The notes under the pieces are model-generated. The model was given only the letters and a program-made list of their open reading frames with translations, searched no databases and was not told the origin of the DNA. Source: Prolixibacter sp. SD074 (GTDB lineage: Bacteria > Bacteroidota > Bacteroidia > Bacteroidales > Prolixibacteraceae). From it: DNA of 64,000 bases. Shown piece by piece: positions 50,593 to 59,780 of this stretch (position 1 is its first letter; every line of letters starts with the position of its first letter). Position numbers and translations under genes: made by a program. The stretch lies in assembly GCF_009617895.1 (NCBI RefSeq), contig NZ_BLAW01000001.1:363001-427000 (forward strand). The letters are read 5' to 3'.

Positions 50593-51552
50593 ATGAACTT
50601 AGAAAGAGAAATATGTGTTCGTTCGTTTCCGGCCATGGGAACCCGGTTCGACATGCTTATTCTTGGGCAATCGCCGCAGGTTTGTGAAATGTTATTTCAT
50701 GAAATCCGGGTAGAGGTGGAGCGGATTGAATTTCTTTTCAGTCGTTTTCGGGAAAACGGTCCGGTTGGGAATATCAATCAGCAGAAGCATACCCATTGGA
50801 TCGATATATCGTCGGATGAATTATGGAAGGCTTTCCTCGATTGCCGGGAATATCATCGAAAAACGCTTGGAGTTTTTGATATTAATATGGGAAAGGTTTC
50901 CGGCTTATGGAAGAATAACGATGAAGCGCCAACGAAAAATGAAGAACAGGGGTGTCTTCAATTTTCCGGAATGGACAAGATGGAATTTGATAAGAGCGGC
51001 CAACGCATCCGTTTTCTTTCGGGGAAACCCGGAATTGATTTCGGCGCTTATGGTAAAGGATATGCGCTTGAAAAAGTGCAGAAAATACTGACAGCTCATC
51101 AGGTTAACCGGGCGGTTATTAATTTTGGTGATAGTTCCATTTTAACACTTGGAAAACATCCTTCCGGAGAATACTGGCCCATGTCGGTTCGAAATCCCGT
51201 GAAACCGGGAGAAATACTTCACGAATTCGAGATGAACAATCATTCATTGACCACTTCTTCTAACCGGTTGCTGGCGGATGATGGCTGGGGCCGGGTGTCT
51301 AATCACATCATCCATCCGGAAACCGGAAAGCCGGTCAGCGAAGGCAAGTCGGTATCGGTGTTGAGTAAATCTCCGCTCAATGGCGAAATTTTGTCCACGG
51401 CTTTTATGTTTCTTTTGCCTGGACAATATGATGTTGTTTTGAATGAATTTGAATACGATGAAGTAGTGGTAGTTACTTTCGGGCCAGGGGCATCAATTCA
51501 GAAAAAACAATTTCTTTGTAATAACCAAACTAAACCAAACCAATTGTTATGA
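50593..51552 (+). CDS. apbE: ApbE-like FAD:protein FMN transferase
   Basis: This protein has 319 residues from ATG 50593. ApbE enzymes attach FMN from FAD covalently to Thr or Ser of exported electron-transfer proteins. Seen here are FPAMGTRFDMLI at the start, SGLWKN in the middle, GIDFGAYGKGYALEKV, INFGDSSILTLGKHPSG, VSNHIIHPETGKP and a closing STAFMFLLPG. The loop that is usually GG in family members is GDSS, a deviation. No clear signal peptide or lipobox is visible from this start, unlike most Bacteroidota ApbE. It overlaps the next oxidoreductase by 4 bp (ATGA). No flavinylation motif was seen in the neighbours. Confidence 0.8.
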   Translation: MNLEREICVRSFPAMGTRFDMLILGQSPQVCEMLFHEIRVEVERIEFLFSRFRENGPVGNINQQKHTHWIDISSDELWKAFLDCREYHRKTLGVFDINMGKVSGLWKNNDEAPTKNEEQGCLQFSGMDKMEFDKSGQRIRFLSGKPGIDFGAYGKGYALEKVQKILTAHQVNRAVINFGDSSILTLGKHPSGEYWPMSVRNPVKPGEILHEFEMNNHSLTTSSNRLLADDGWGRVSNHIIHPETGKPVSEGKSVSVLSKSPLNGEILSTAFMFLLPGQYDVVLNEFEYDEVVVVTFGPGASIQKKQFLCNNQTKPNQLL

Positions 51553-52841
51553 AAGACGAACGGACACGACGACAATTTATCCGCGATGTTTCGTTACTCA
51601 GCAGCTCGGCTGTGCTTGGAACGTCGATGCCATGGCTAAAAGCGATGGCCGGGGAAACTCAGGTTGGAAGCGCAGCCTCCGACCGGGTCCGTCTTGGATT
51701 TGTCGGCGTTGGAGACCGTGGCCGGGCCTTGCTGCTCAATTGTCAGCAACTGAAGAATGTCGAAGTTGCCGCGGTTTGCGATAACTATGAGCCGCATTAT
51801 CAAAGAGCGATTGAGCTTACTCAAGGCAAAGCAAAAGCGTTTTACGATTACCGGAAAATGCTTGACGAAGTCGACAACCTGGATGCAGTCGTCATTGCCA
51901 CGCCGCTTCATGAACACGCTTATATCACCGTCGATTTTCTGAATAGCGGCATTCATGTTTTCTGCGAAAAGTCGATGGCCCGAACACTGGGGGATAGCAA
52001 AGCCATGACATTGACAGCTAATCGTACGGGTAAAATCCTGCAGATTGGTCATCAACGAATGTTTAATCCAGCTTACCTAAAGGCATACGAACGGGCCGCT
52101 TCCGGCGAAATAGGGCAGATTACACAAATTCGGGCGTACTGGCATCGCAACAACGATTGGCGCCGGCCGGTTCCGGACGGGCACCCCGAGCTGGAACGGA
52201 AAATCAACTGGCGCATGTATGATGAGTATTCAGCCGGATTAATGACTGAGCTGGCTTCTCATCAGATCCAGGTGGCTAACTGGTTTCTGGGTGAAATTCC
52301 CACAAGAGTGATGGGTTCCGGTTCCATCTGCTTTTGGAAAGACGGTCGTGAAGTTTACGACAATGTAGCTTGCGTTTACGATTATCCGAAAGGAGTTAAG
52401 GTCATATATGATTCGGTCATCAGTAACCGAAAATACGGGCTGGAAGAGCAAATTATGGGGCATTTGGGAACCATTGAACCCGAGGTCCGCAAGATATATT
52501 CCGAGAACCCGCCTCCATCTCCCGGTTTTCTTCAGTTGATCAATAATCTTGAAAAGGATGTTTTTGAAACTATTCCGATAGGAGGTGCCAGCTGGGTCCC
52601 GGAAACGGCTGTGCAATACAACGGCGAGTACCTGGTGGAAGATTATCAGTATGATGATACGTTGCTGGAAATGGAGGGTTTTGTGTTAGCCGTCCGGAAT
52701 GGCCGGCCTTATCCGGGATTACTGCGTGAAGGCTATAATGCGACCGTGGCGGTTTTGCTGGGGCTGCAGGCGATGCAGGAAAATCGTATCATTGAATGGC
52801 CCGAAGAATATGCCTGGAAAAAGAATACCGAACTTGTTTGA
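51549..52841 (+). CDS. Tat-exported Gfo/Idh/MocA-family oxidoreductase C
   Basis: This 430-residue protein has a Tat signal (TRRQFIRDVSLLSSSAVLG) and the Rossmann motif VRLGFVGVGDRGRALL (about 47-62). Catalytic Lys is in FCEKSMARTLGDSK, where the usual EKP reads EKS. SAGLMTELASHQIQVANWFLG in the second half carries the His/Gln of the active site. It is translationally coupled to apbE (overlap ATGA). The family oxidises or epimerises sugars or uses redox to break glycosidic bonds. GH109-like activity is possible but the specific motifs are not obvious. Confidence 0.83.
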   Translation: MKDERTRRQFIRDVSLLSSSAVLGTSMPWLKAMAGETQVGSAASDRVRLGFVGVGDRGRALLLNCQQLKNVEVAAVCDNYEPHYQRAIELTQGKAKAFYDYRKMLDEVDNLDAVVIATPLHEHAYITVDFLNSGIHVFCEKSMARTLGDSKAMTLTANRTGKILQIGHQRMFNPAYLKAYERAASGEIGQITQIRAYWHRNNDWRRPVPDGHPELERKINWRMYDEYSAGLMTELASHQIQVANWFLGEIPTRVMGSGSICFWKDGREVYDNVACVYDYPKGVKVIYDSVISNRKYGLEEQIMGHLGTIEPEVRKIYSENPPPSPGFLQLINNLEKDVFETIPIGGASWVPETAVQYNGEYLVEDYQYDDTLLEMEGFVLAVRNGRPYPGLLREGYNATVAVLLGLQAMQENRIIEWPEEYAWKKNTELV

Positions 52842-52877
52842 AAACAGGAAAGTCGAGAACCAATAAAATAAGAAACT

Positions 52878-53117
52878 GTGAGTGATTGGATTATAACCCG
52901 GCAACGAAGAAGAAAGGAACTGATCTTTTGGGGAATCAGTTTTATCATCGCATTTCTGATGAATGTCTACAGCATTGTGAGATACGATACTTCGTGGAGC
53001 GAACTGTATTCACAGCTTCACATTGTTTTGCTCATCAGTTTTGTGCTATATGCCCTTATTGGCATTATCAGACTGGTTATTTCCGGAATTGTCAGGTTAA
53101 TCCGGAAGGTGGACTGA
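52878..53117 (+). CDS. Small two-TM membrane protein
   Basis: This 79-residue protein starts at GTG 52878. A basic start (ITRQRRRKELIFWG) is followed by membrane segments at about 13-32 and 48-72, and the tail is basic (VRLIRKVD). It lies 36 bp after oxidoreductase C on the same strand. No family is recognised; 2TM-type anchors of Bacteroidota look similar. ATG is absent in the first 12 codons, so GTG is the best start. Confidence 0.55.
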   Translation: MSDWIITRQRRRKELIFWGISFIIAFLMNVYSIVRYDTSWSELYSQLHIVLLISFVLYALIGIIRLVISGIVRLIRKVD

Positions 53118-53142
53118 TGGAAGAAACAACATGTGAAAATCG

Positions 53143-53508
53143 TTGAATTTAAAATACAAAGTGACGACTCAACCCGATTCGACTTATTTAACGGAAAAGC
53201 TTGATTTGGCAATTCCGTTGATTGGTGTCTATGATATGCCCGATATTGATGCATTTCCTAATGTCGTATCACCAGTTAAAGGTCGCCATGCCTGTTTGTT
53301 TTCCTGGTTTAACCAATAGCAGAAAGGAACCTGGTTTCGGCTCACGCCGGATAACGTTGATCGTGGTGGGGCCGTTTTTACGGAGCAGTTGAACAATCTC
53401 GTGGTTGGAGCGCAATATTTCCAGCATCCCGAAGATGGCAATCTGTTGAAGGTTGAATTTGGTCCGGGCTGTAGTCTGAAAAAGGGCACTTACCCTTTGT
53501 ATTTTTAG
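53143..53508 (+). pseudogene. Decayed DUF169-like gene
   Basis: One frame runs from about 53143 to TAG 53506-53508 with an internal TAG at 53320-53322. The translation has IPLIGVYDMPDIDAFPNVV, GRHACLFSWFNQ, stop, QKGTWFRLTPDNVDRGGAVF, and HPEDGNLLKVE. The block with a Cys and TxxN-GG spacing resembles DUF169 proteins, but large parts are missing. It overlaps the stop of the leftward gene at 53505 by 4 bp. Confidence 0.4.
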
Positions 53509-54560
53509 GACGGTTTGAAATCGATGGTGCGACGATGACGGTGGCTTTCGACACAGGTTTCCAATACGTCGATTACCTTTTTTGATTCCCCGGGTTTTAC
53601 CAACAATTCTTTTCCATGTCGTATGGCTTCGTACAGGTTTTCATAAAAAACCTTGAAATTACCCGGAATGGTTCTCACCCTGCCTTTGTATTCAACCCCG
53701 TTGATGGTGGTATGCAAAGTTCCCCACCACTCTTCGGGTTCTTCGTTCCAGTCAGGCTCGTTGGGTAAGCGGCCCGCCGTTAACATGGCTTCCTGCTGAT
53801 CGACTCCCCATTTGAGGAAGGAGCCTTCCGTTCCATGCAGGATCATGCGCGGTCCGGGTTCCCTAACCAGGTAGGAACTTTTCAGAATGGCATTAAACCC
53901 GTCGTAATGCAAGCGAATGTCGTAATAATCCGGAACTTCACCTCCGGCGCGGTGGGCCGCCAGGTGACAAGTCACCGCTTTCGGATCGCCGAAAAGAACC
54001 AGGACCTGGTCGACCAAGTGTGACCCCAGGTTGAAAAGCACACCGGTTCGCTCATCACCGGTCTCTTTCCAATTGCCTTCACGGACAAAATTCCGGTAAC
54101 GGTCGAAATGCGATTCAAACTCCACTAAACGCCCCAGCATGCCAGCTTCCAGAATACTTTTCACCGTAAGGAAATCACTATCCAGCCTTCTGTTCTGGTA
54201 TACCGTCAGTATCCGGTTGTTTTCTTTGGCTAATCGGATTAATAGGGCAGCCTCTTCGGTGGTTTTGGTAAACGGTTTTTCAACGACTACATGTTTCCCG
54301 GCTTCCAATGCCTTCATCGTCATTTCGTAATGGTAGGTATCGGGCGTATTGACGATGACGAGCTCAATTTCCGGGTCGTTGATAATTTCATCGTATGAAC
54401 GAACGATTGTTGCTTCGGGATAATTTTTTATCGAAAGATTTTTAGTTCGTTCAAGTATTTTACTGATTTGGAAATGAGGATTTACCTTGATCGTCGGTCC
54501 GTGAAAGACCTGACCCGACATGCCAAAGGATGCCAGCGCTGTTTTGATTATTTTTTCCAT
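53505..54560 (-). CDS. Cytosolic Gfo/Idh/MocA-family oxidoreductase
   Basis: This 351-residue protein lacks an export signal. The Rossmann motif is KTALASFGMSGQVFHGP, the catalytic Lys is in VVEKPFTKTTEEA, and the substrate-site His is in GVLFNLGSHLVDQVL. The C-terminal beta sheet matches the GFO_IDH_MocA C-domain. It is similar to scyllo-inositol and other polyol dehydrogenases of the cytoplasm. It could process products imported from the periplasmic enzymes encoded nearby. It is transcribed leftward, convergent with the oxidoreductase cluster. Confidence 0.85.
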   Translation of the reverse strand: MEKIIKTALASFGMSGQVFHGPTIKVNPHFQISKILERTKNLSIKNYPEATIVRSYDEIINDPEIELVIVNTPDTYHYEMTMKALEAGKHVVVEKPFTKTTEEAALLIRLAKENNRILTVYQNRRLDSDFLTVKSILEAGMLGRLVEFESHFDRYRNFVREGNWKETGDERTGVLFNLGSHLVDQVLVLFGDPKAVTCHLAAHRAGGEVPDYYDIRLHYDGFNAILKSSYLVREPGPRMILHGTEGSFLKWGVDQQEAMLTAGRLPNEPDWNEEPEEWWGTLHTTINGVEYKGRVRTIPGNFKVFYENLYEAIRHGKELLVKPGESKKVIDVLETCVESHRHRRTIDFKPS

Positions 54561-54782
54561 AAAGAATACAAATTACCGTTATTCAAAGATAAAAAATCTG
54601 GTTTAGAATACTGGGTTTTAAAATGTTTCAGTTAAACATATTATAAAACATCTGTGTCATTGAGCATAAACGCTTGATAGGTGATTACTCAAGGCATAAC
54701 TTTAAGCAAAGTAATCATTCATTACGAACCATCCCCGGATTTCAGATTTCTGTCTTGTTCCAGGGTGTAAAAAACTTCGATT

Positions 54783-55490
54783 ATGGTACAAAATATTCTA
54801 AGCAACTACTCAGAGGTTTTCAGACAGCAGAAACTGGAAGGGCATATATCTCCGGGACCAGTTATCACGATTTCGCGCGAATGCGGATGTTCTGCCAAAC
54901 GTATTGCGACGAAGCTATCGAAAATATTGACGGGATACAGCTATCTGTCGGACACCAAAACTGATGTTGAGTGGCGCTGGATTAGTAAAGAAATTCTGGA
55001 GGAAGCCTCCAATGAATTGGAAATGGATCCAACTCATGTGAAAAATGTTTTCCTGAGCGAGCGAAAAGTACCACTAGAGGAGGTGTCCAGCGCTTTTTCT
55101 ACCGAAAAGGTGTACGATTCCGACGACCAGAAAGTAATTGAAACGGTAGGAACGGTGATTCGTTCGTTTGCCATTGCGGGCTATCATATTATTGTTGGAC
55201 GAGGAGGCGAAATTCTGAGCCAGGGAATCAGCGATCGACTGGCCATCCGGCTGGAAGCCCCGCTCGATTGGCGGGTGAACCGCATCATGCAAATCAGCAG
55301 TCTTTCGTACTCCGATGCCCGTGATTATGTGATTGAGATTGATCGGCAGCGTGACCTTTTTGTGGAGCATATCGCCGGACGAAAAGTGAGTAATTGCGAT
55401 TTTGACCTGATTTTTAATTACTCTACCATGCTGGACGATCACATTGTCGATGCCATTGTGAGTGTCCTTAAGAACAGGCAAATTATTTAG
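54783..55490 (+). CDS. Cytidylate kinase-like family protein
   Basis: This 235-residue P-loop-like protein matches the cytidylate kinase-like family. It has VITISRECGCSAKRIATKLS at about 26-45, a modified Walker A region, then AGYHIIVGRGGEI, RLEAPLDWRVNRIM and SDARDYVIEIDRQRDLFVEH. The classical GxxGxGKS loop is degenerate as in the family, so true CMP kinase activity is doubtful. Members are common in anaerobes, with unknown substrate. It begins its own transcription unit and ends at a strong terminator. Confidence 0.8.
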   Translation: MVQNILSNYSEVFRQQKLEGHISPGPVITISRECGCSAKRIATKLSKILTGYSYLSDTKTDVEWRWISKEILEEASNELEMDPTHVKNVFLSERKVPLEEVSSAFSTEKVYDSDDQKVIETVGTVIRSFAIAGYHIIVGRGGEILSQGISDRLAIRLEAPLDWRVNRIMQISSLSYSDARDYVIEIDRQRDLFVEHIAGRKVSNCDFDLIFNYSTMLDDHIVDAIVSVLKNRQII

Positions 55491-55514
55491 TATAAGAAAA
55501 ACGAAACTAACCGG

Positions 55515-55540
55515 AGGCGCTTATAATCAGCGCCTTTTTT
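55515..55540 (+). terminator. Terminator of the cytidylate kinase-like gene
   Basis: GGCGCT (55516-55521) pairs with AGCGCC (55529-55534), followed by T6. Confidence 0.8.
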
Positions 55541-55633
55541 GGTGGTCTCTGATGCGGTGAAAATGAACATTTTTGCTAACTTGCTGCTCATTTCACTGAA
55601 ACGAACAAAACCGAATTAAACCCGCCTGGCTCC

Positions 55634-57097
55634 ATGAGAAAATTTTCATTCCCCTTGAGATTGGGACTTTCCCTAATTTTTTTATTAACTCTTTCCTGTC
55701 AGCAAAAACCAAAGACGGGGGAGTGGCTTGTGATGAATTCCAATAATTTTGAGAAGTTCTGGATGTTGAAGGATGTTCAGCACGATGACCAGGATTTTGT
55801 GCTGGCCGATAATAATTCCGGAATACACAGCAAATTTTCGTTGAAAGATTTCAAAGTCGAGGCAAACGTAAGAACGACTGCCGGGGCTGAAGGAATTTTT
55901 TGTATCCATTTTCCACCGGACGCCGATATTCCGGAACACTACGGATATCATGTTTTTATTAATAACAGCGATTACGGAATAGGAAACCAGGAGAAAACCG
56001 GTAGCCTGAGCCATATCCGGAATAACTTTGTCCGCACAGCGAATGATGGTCAATGGTTTAAACTGGCTGTTGAGGTCGAAGGACGTCACATTGTCGTCAG
56101 TGTAAACGGCAAAAAGGTGACCGGGTACAACGAGCCCATATTGCCTATGCGGAATAAGCAGTGTGCCAATATGGTTTTTTCGGAAGGCACACTGGCGCTA
56201 TACAAAACGTCGGTGGATGGCGAAATAGATGTCAAAGAAGTTCGGGTGATGCCGTTGGAGAAGAACGGGGAAACGAAAATACCGGAACCTGAGCACGAAG
56301 ACGATATTACACGTCAGCTTACATTACTGAATCAACAAGGATTTCCGGTCATCGATTACCATTCGCACTTGAAAGGCGGCTTGACAATGGATGAGCTCCG
56401 CAGTCATGGTCGCGAATTGGGCATCAATTATGGCGTAGCAGCTAACTGCGGATTGAAATTCCCGGTAACGGATGACAAGACCTTGAATGAATACCTGGAA
56501 AGTATCAAAGATGAACCGGTACTCAAAGCCATGCAGTGTGAGGGAAGAGAGTGGGTAACGCTTTTCTCGCCGGAAGCAGTGGCAAAGTTCGATTACATTT
56601 TCACCGATGCCATGACCTGGACCGACGATAAGGGGCGGAGAATGCGGTTGTGGATTCCGGAAGAAACATTTGTCGATAACGATCAGCAGTTCATGGAAAT
56701 GCTGGTCAGTCGCATCGAATCCATTATGAGACAGGAACCAGTGGATATTTACGTCAACCCGACTTTCTTGCCGGATGTATTGGCAAAGCATTACGATGAA
56801 TTGTGGACAACTGAACGAATGGATCGCGTGATTAAAGTCTTGAAAGATAATGATGTGGCCTTGGAAATCAACGCGCGTTACCGGATTCCGGGCATCGCCT
56901 TTATCAAACGGGCGAAGCAAGCCGGCCTGACGTTTTCTTTTGGAACAAACAATGCCGCCAACGAGTTAGGGCGGTTGGAGTATTGTTTACAAGTAATAGA
57001 TTCAGTAGGTTTAACACCCAAAGATATGTTTGTACCCCGGCCAGCCGGAAAGAAAAAAGTACAATTAAACGGATTACCTGAAAAAATTACGGGTTAA
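55634..57097 (+). CDS. Lipoprotein fusing a DUF1080 domain with a PHP-like domain
   Basis: This 487-residue lipoprotein has a signal ending FLLTLSC (lipid-attached Cys near residue 22). It then has a LamG-like DUF1080 domain (about 30-220, with GIFCIHFPPDADIPEHYGYHV region and WFKLAVEVEGRHIVVSVNGK). The last half (about 235-475) is PHP-like, with VIDYHSHLKGG (HxH metal pair) and GINYGVAANCG. The usual C-terminal DAH is replaced by SFGTNNAANELG. DUF1080 proteins include 3-keto-glycoside hydrolases or lyases that follow sugar 3-oxidation by Gfo/Idh/MocA enzymes. A PHP partner in the same chain is unusual. Activity of the PHP part is uncertain. Confidence 0.75.
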   Translation: MRKFSFPLRLGLSLIFLLTLSCQQKPKTGEWLVMNSNNFEKFWMLKDVQHDDQDFVLADNNSGIHSKFSLKDFKVEANVRTTAGAEGIFCIHFPPDADIPEHYGYHVFINNSDYGIGNQEKTGSLSHIRNNFVRTANDGQWFKLAVEVEGRHIVVSVNGKKVTGYNEPILPMRNKQCANMVFSEGTLALYKTSVDGEIDVKEVRVMPLEKNGETKIPEPEHEDDITRQLTLLNQQGFPVIDYHSHLKGGLTMDELRSHGRELGINYGVAANCGLKFPVTDDKTLNEYLESIKDEPVLKAMQCEGREWVTLFSPEAVAKFDYIFTDAMTWTDDKGRRMRLWIPEETFVDNDQQFMEMLVSRIESIMRQEPVDIYVNPTFLPDVLAKHYDELWTTERMDRVIKVLKDNDVALEINARYRIPGIAFIKRAKQAGLTFSFGTNNAANELGRLEYCLQVIDSVGLTPKDMFVPRPAGKKKVQLNGLPEKITG

Positions 57098-57138
57098 CTG
57101 TATTTCAGTCAACTACAAGAATTCTTATTTTTGAATTC

Positions 57139-57915
57139 ATGGGAAACTTCAAATTTATTGATCAACTTCCGGGAGAGGTTCATCCTTCATGGAATCCGTT
57201 TCTGAATCATGAAATAATTGCCATCCTGAAAAATATTGAAGAGGAAATTTCATCTTCTCACTATACTCCGTCGTCGGAAAATGTGTTGCGTTTTTTAATG
57301 CTTCCGCTGGATGAAATCAAGGTGGTTATTTTGGGACAGGACCCGTATCCGCAGGAAGGAGTAGCCACTGGTCGTGCATTTGAAGTGGGAACATTGAAAT
57401 CCTGGTCGGAACCGTTTCGGAATGTTTCGTTGAAGAATATTCTCAGGCTATTGTATAAAACCAGCAATGGTCACGTTGTTAAGTTCAACGAGTTGAAAGA
57501 ACAAATTGGGCAGGATTTTCCGGTTCTTCCTCCGGGAAAGCTTTTTCAGCATTGGGAAGATCAGGGCGTTTTGTTGCTGAATACAGCTTTCACGTGCGAG
57601 GTGGGAATGACGGGAAGTCATAGCGCTTACTGGCAGCCTTTCACCCAGCGTTTGCTGAAGTTCCTTGCAGCTGAGCGGCCATCTGCTCGTTGGTTCATCT
57701 GGGGAAATCACGCTGGAAAGGCGGTTGCCCGACTTGATTTGAAACATGCTTATCACATGCAACATCCGATGATGTGTTACGATAAGCCTGGCCGCACCAG
57801 CGACTTTTTATTTGGCAAGGTTAACCCCTTTGCCGCTTTGAAGAACGAAATTGACTGGACCGGTTTTGCCAATTCCGGTAAAAAGGCCAGTCAACAGAGA
57901 CTATTTCCTGGATAG
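57139..57915 (+). CDS. ung: Uracil-DNA glycosylase (family 1-like, variant motifs)
   Basis: This 258-residue enzyme is expected to remove uracil from DNA. The water-activating loop is GQDPYP at 66-71 (D68), the usual family 1 motif being GQDPYH. LLLNTAFTCEVGMTGSHS carries the uracil-binding Asn region. The DNA-intercalating loop, normally HPSPLS, is HPMMCYDKPGRTSDF here. The overall order and length are those of Ung, but two motifs deviate, so specificity could differ. It lies 42 bp after the DUF1080-PHP gene. Confidence 0.8.
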   Translation: MGNFKFIDQLPGEVHPSWNPFLNHEIIAILKNIEEEISSSHYTPSSENVLRFLMLPLDEIKVVILGQDPYPQEGVATGRAFEVGTLKSWSEPFRNVSLKNILRLLYKTSNGHVVKFNELKEQIGQDFPVLPPGKLFQHWEDQGVLLLNTAFTCEVGMTGSHSAYWQPFTQRLLKFLAAERPSARWFIWGNHAGKAVARLDLKHAYHMQHPMMCYDKPGRTSDFLFGKVNPFAALKNEIDWTGFANSGKKASQQRLFPG

Positions 57916-58129
57916 AACGAAATACATTTTTCGTTGCTTTATGTCGAAAAACATCCTGATAAGATGAATTTTGCAGGAATAGGATATCACTCTGAACTCT
58001 TGCAATATGTAAAATGTTATGATTGATATTCATCTGCCTTGTTGCAGGAAACTGGCTGAAAATATTGTCATGGCGGTGAATATTTACTAACTTATGTAGA
58101 GTAGAATTAACCATAAAAAATCAGGTAAA

Positions 58130-59518
58130 ATGTTCAAAAAAGAGGTTTACATAGAGCGGAGAAATCGCCTTCGCGAAAAGATGAGCGGAGGATTGGTTTT
58201 GCTTCCCGGAAATGTGGATGCACCCATGAATTATCCGGATAACACTTATCATTTTAGGCAGGACAGTACGTTCCTTTATTTCTTTGGAATTAATAAACCC
58301 GGGCTTTTCGGACTGATTGATGTAGACGAAGGGACGGATATGCTCTTCGGTAACGATGTCGATATTGACGACATTATCTGGATGGGGCCGCAACCATTGC
58401 TGAAGGACCAGGCTGCCGAGGTGGGTGTTAAATGCACCAATTCGTTTAATGACGTTTATGCTTACGTTAACAAAGCTTTGTGGCAGGGCCGCAGAGTACA
58501 TTTTGTTCCTCCGTACCGGGCCAATAACCGGTTGTTACTGAAAGGCCTGTTAGGAATTCATACAGCTAAGTTGCCTGATTATACATCACTTGAGTTGATT
58601 AAGCATATTGTTGATATGCGTTCGGTAAAAGACCAGTATGAGATTGCCGAGATAGAAAAAGCCTGCGCTACCGGTTACGAAATGCACGTAACGGCCATGA
58701 AAATGGCAAAAGAAGGCGCCAGTGAACAAAAAATTGCCGGAACCATCGAAGGCATTGCCCTTGCTGGTGGCGGTGGTGTTTCGTTCCCCATTATATTATC
58801 GCAACATGGTGAAACGCTGCATAATCATGACCATTCGCTTACGCTGAAAAAAGGCAAGCTGATGTTGACAGATGCCGGTGCTGAAACGTCGATGGGATAC
58901 GCTTCGGACTTTACCCGTACCGTCCCGGTAGGAGGTAAATTCACGCAAAAGCAGAAGGATATTTACGAAATTGTTTTGGCAGCCAACAACGAATCAACTG
59001 CTATGGTAAAACCGGGTGTTCGGTACCTCGATGTTCACCTGAATGCAGCTCGTGTAATTGCGTCAGGATTGAAAGATTTAGGCCTGATAAAAGGCGATGT
59101 GGACGAAGCTGTTCGTCATGGTGCACATGCTTTGTTTATGCCCCACGGTCTCGGTCACATGATGGGACTGGATGTACACGATATGGAAGACTACGGTCAG
59201 ATTTACGTTGGCTACGATGAAGAAACCCGTCCGATGGAACAGTTTGGAACAGCTGGTTTGCGTTTGGGCCGCCGTTTGCAGGAAGGCTTCGTGTTAACGA
59301 ATGAACCAGGTATCTATTTCATCCCTGCCTTGATTGAAAAGTGGAGAAAAGATTACATCAATACAGAGTATATCAATTTCGATAAGGTGATGGAATTTGC
59401 CGATTTTGGCGGTATCCGGCTCGAAGACGATTTGGTAGTGACCAGTGAAGGTGCGCGAATCTTAGGAAAACGCCTGCCCATCACGCCCGATGAAGTGGAA
59501 GAAACCATGCGTGGTTAA
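58130..59518 (+). CDS. pepP: Xaa-Pro aminopeptidase (aminopeptidase P family)
   Basis: This 462-residue M24B metallopeptidase removes the N-terminal residue when proline follows. The N-terminal domain (about 1-150) includes RNRLREKMSGGLVLLPGN and DSTFLYFFGINKPG. The catalytic pita-bread domain supplies the dimetal ligands: Asp in LTDAGAETS and GYASDFTRTVPV, His in MPHGLGHMMGLDVHD, and Glu in LTNEPGIYF and GGIRLEDDLVV. All are present. It lacks a signal peptide, so it is cytoplasmic. It is followed by a strong terminator. Confidence 0.92.
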   Translation: MFKKEVYIERRNRLREKMSGGLVLLPGNVDAPMNYPDNTYHFRQDSTFLYFFGINKPGLFGLIDVDEGTDMLFGNDVDIDDIIWMGPQPLLKDQAAEVGVKCTNSFNDVYAYVNKALWQGRRVHFVPPYRANNRLLLKGLLGIHTAKLPDYTSLELIKHIVDMRSVKDQYEIAEIEKACATGYEMHVTAMKMAKEGASEQKIAGTIEGIALAGGGGVSFPIILSQHGETLHNHDHSLTLKKGKLMLTDAGAETSMGYASDFTRTVPVGGKFTQKQKDIYEIVLAANNESTAMVKPGVRYLDVHLNAARVIASGLKDLGLIKGDVDEAVRHGAHALFMPHGLGHMMGLDVHDMEDYGQIYVGYDEETRPMEQFGTAGLRLGRRLQEGFVLTNEPGIYFIPALIEKWRKDYINTEYINFDKVMEFADFGGIRLEDDLVVTSEGARILGKRLPITPDEVEETMRG

Positions 59519-59543
59519 AAAAATACGATTGCATCAATGCTGA

Positions 59544-59576
59544 AACAGCCGGTTTTTAAAGCCGGCTGTTTTTTTT
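59544..59576 (+). terminator. Terminator of pepP
   Basis: AACAGCCGG (59544-59552) pairs with CCGGCTGTT (59562-59570), followed by a long T-run. Confidence 0.88.
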
Positions 59577-59780
59577 GTGTTTGTTAGGATATAATTGTTG
59601 TGAATCAACAATTTAGTGAGAATTGTGTTTGTATTGTCGATTCGTGGAAGCGGCGAATCGAAAAATATTAAATGCAGACTGTAATGATAAAGGTCCTGTT
59701 TATACCTATTATCATTGATTAGCTTTATGAACCAGACAGAAAATATTTATTCAAGTGTTAACTTTAACAATATCAAAAAG

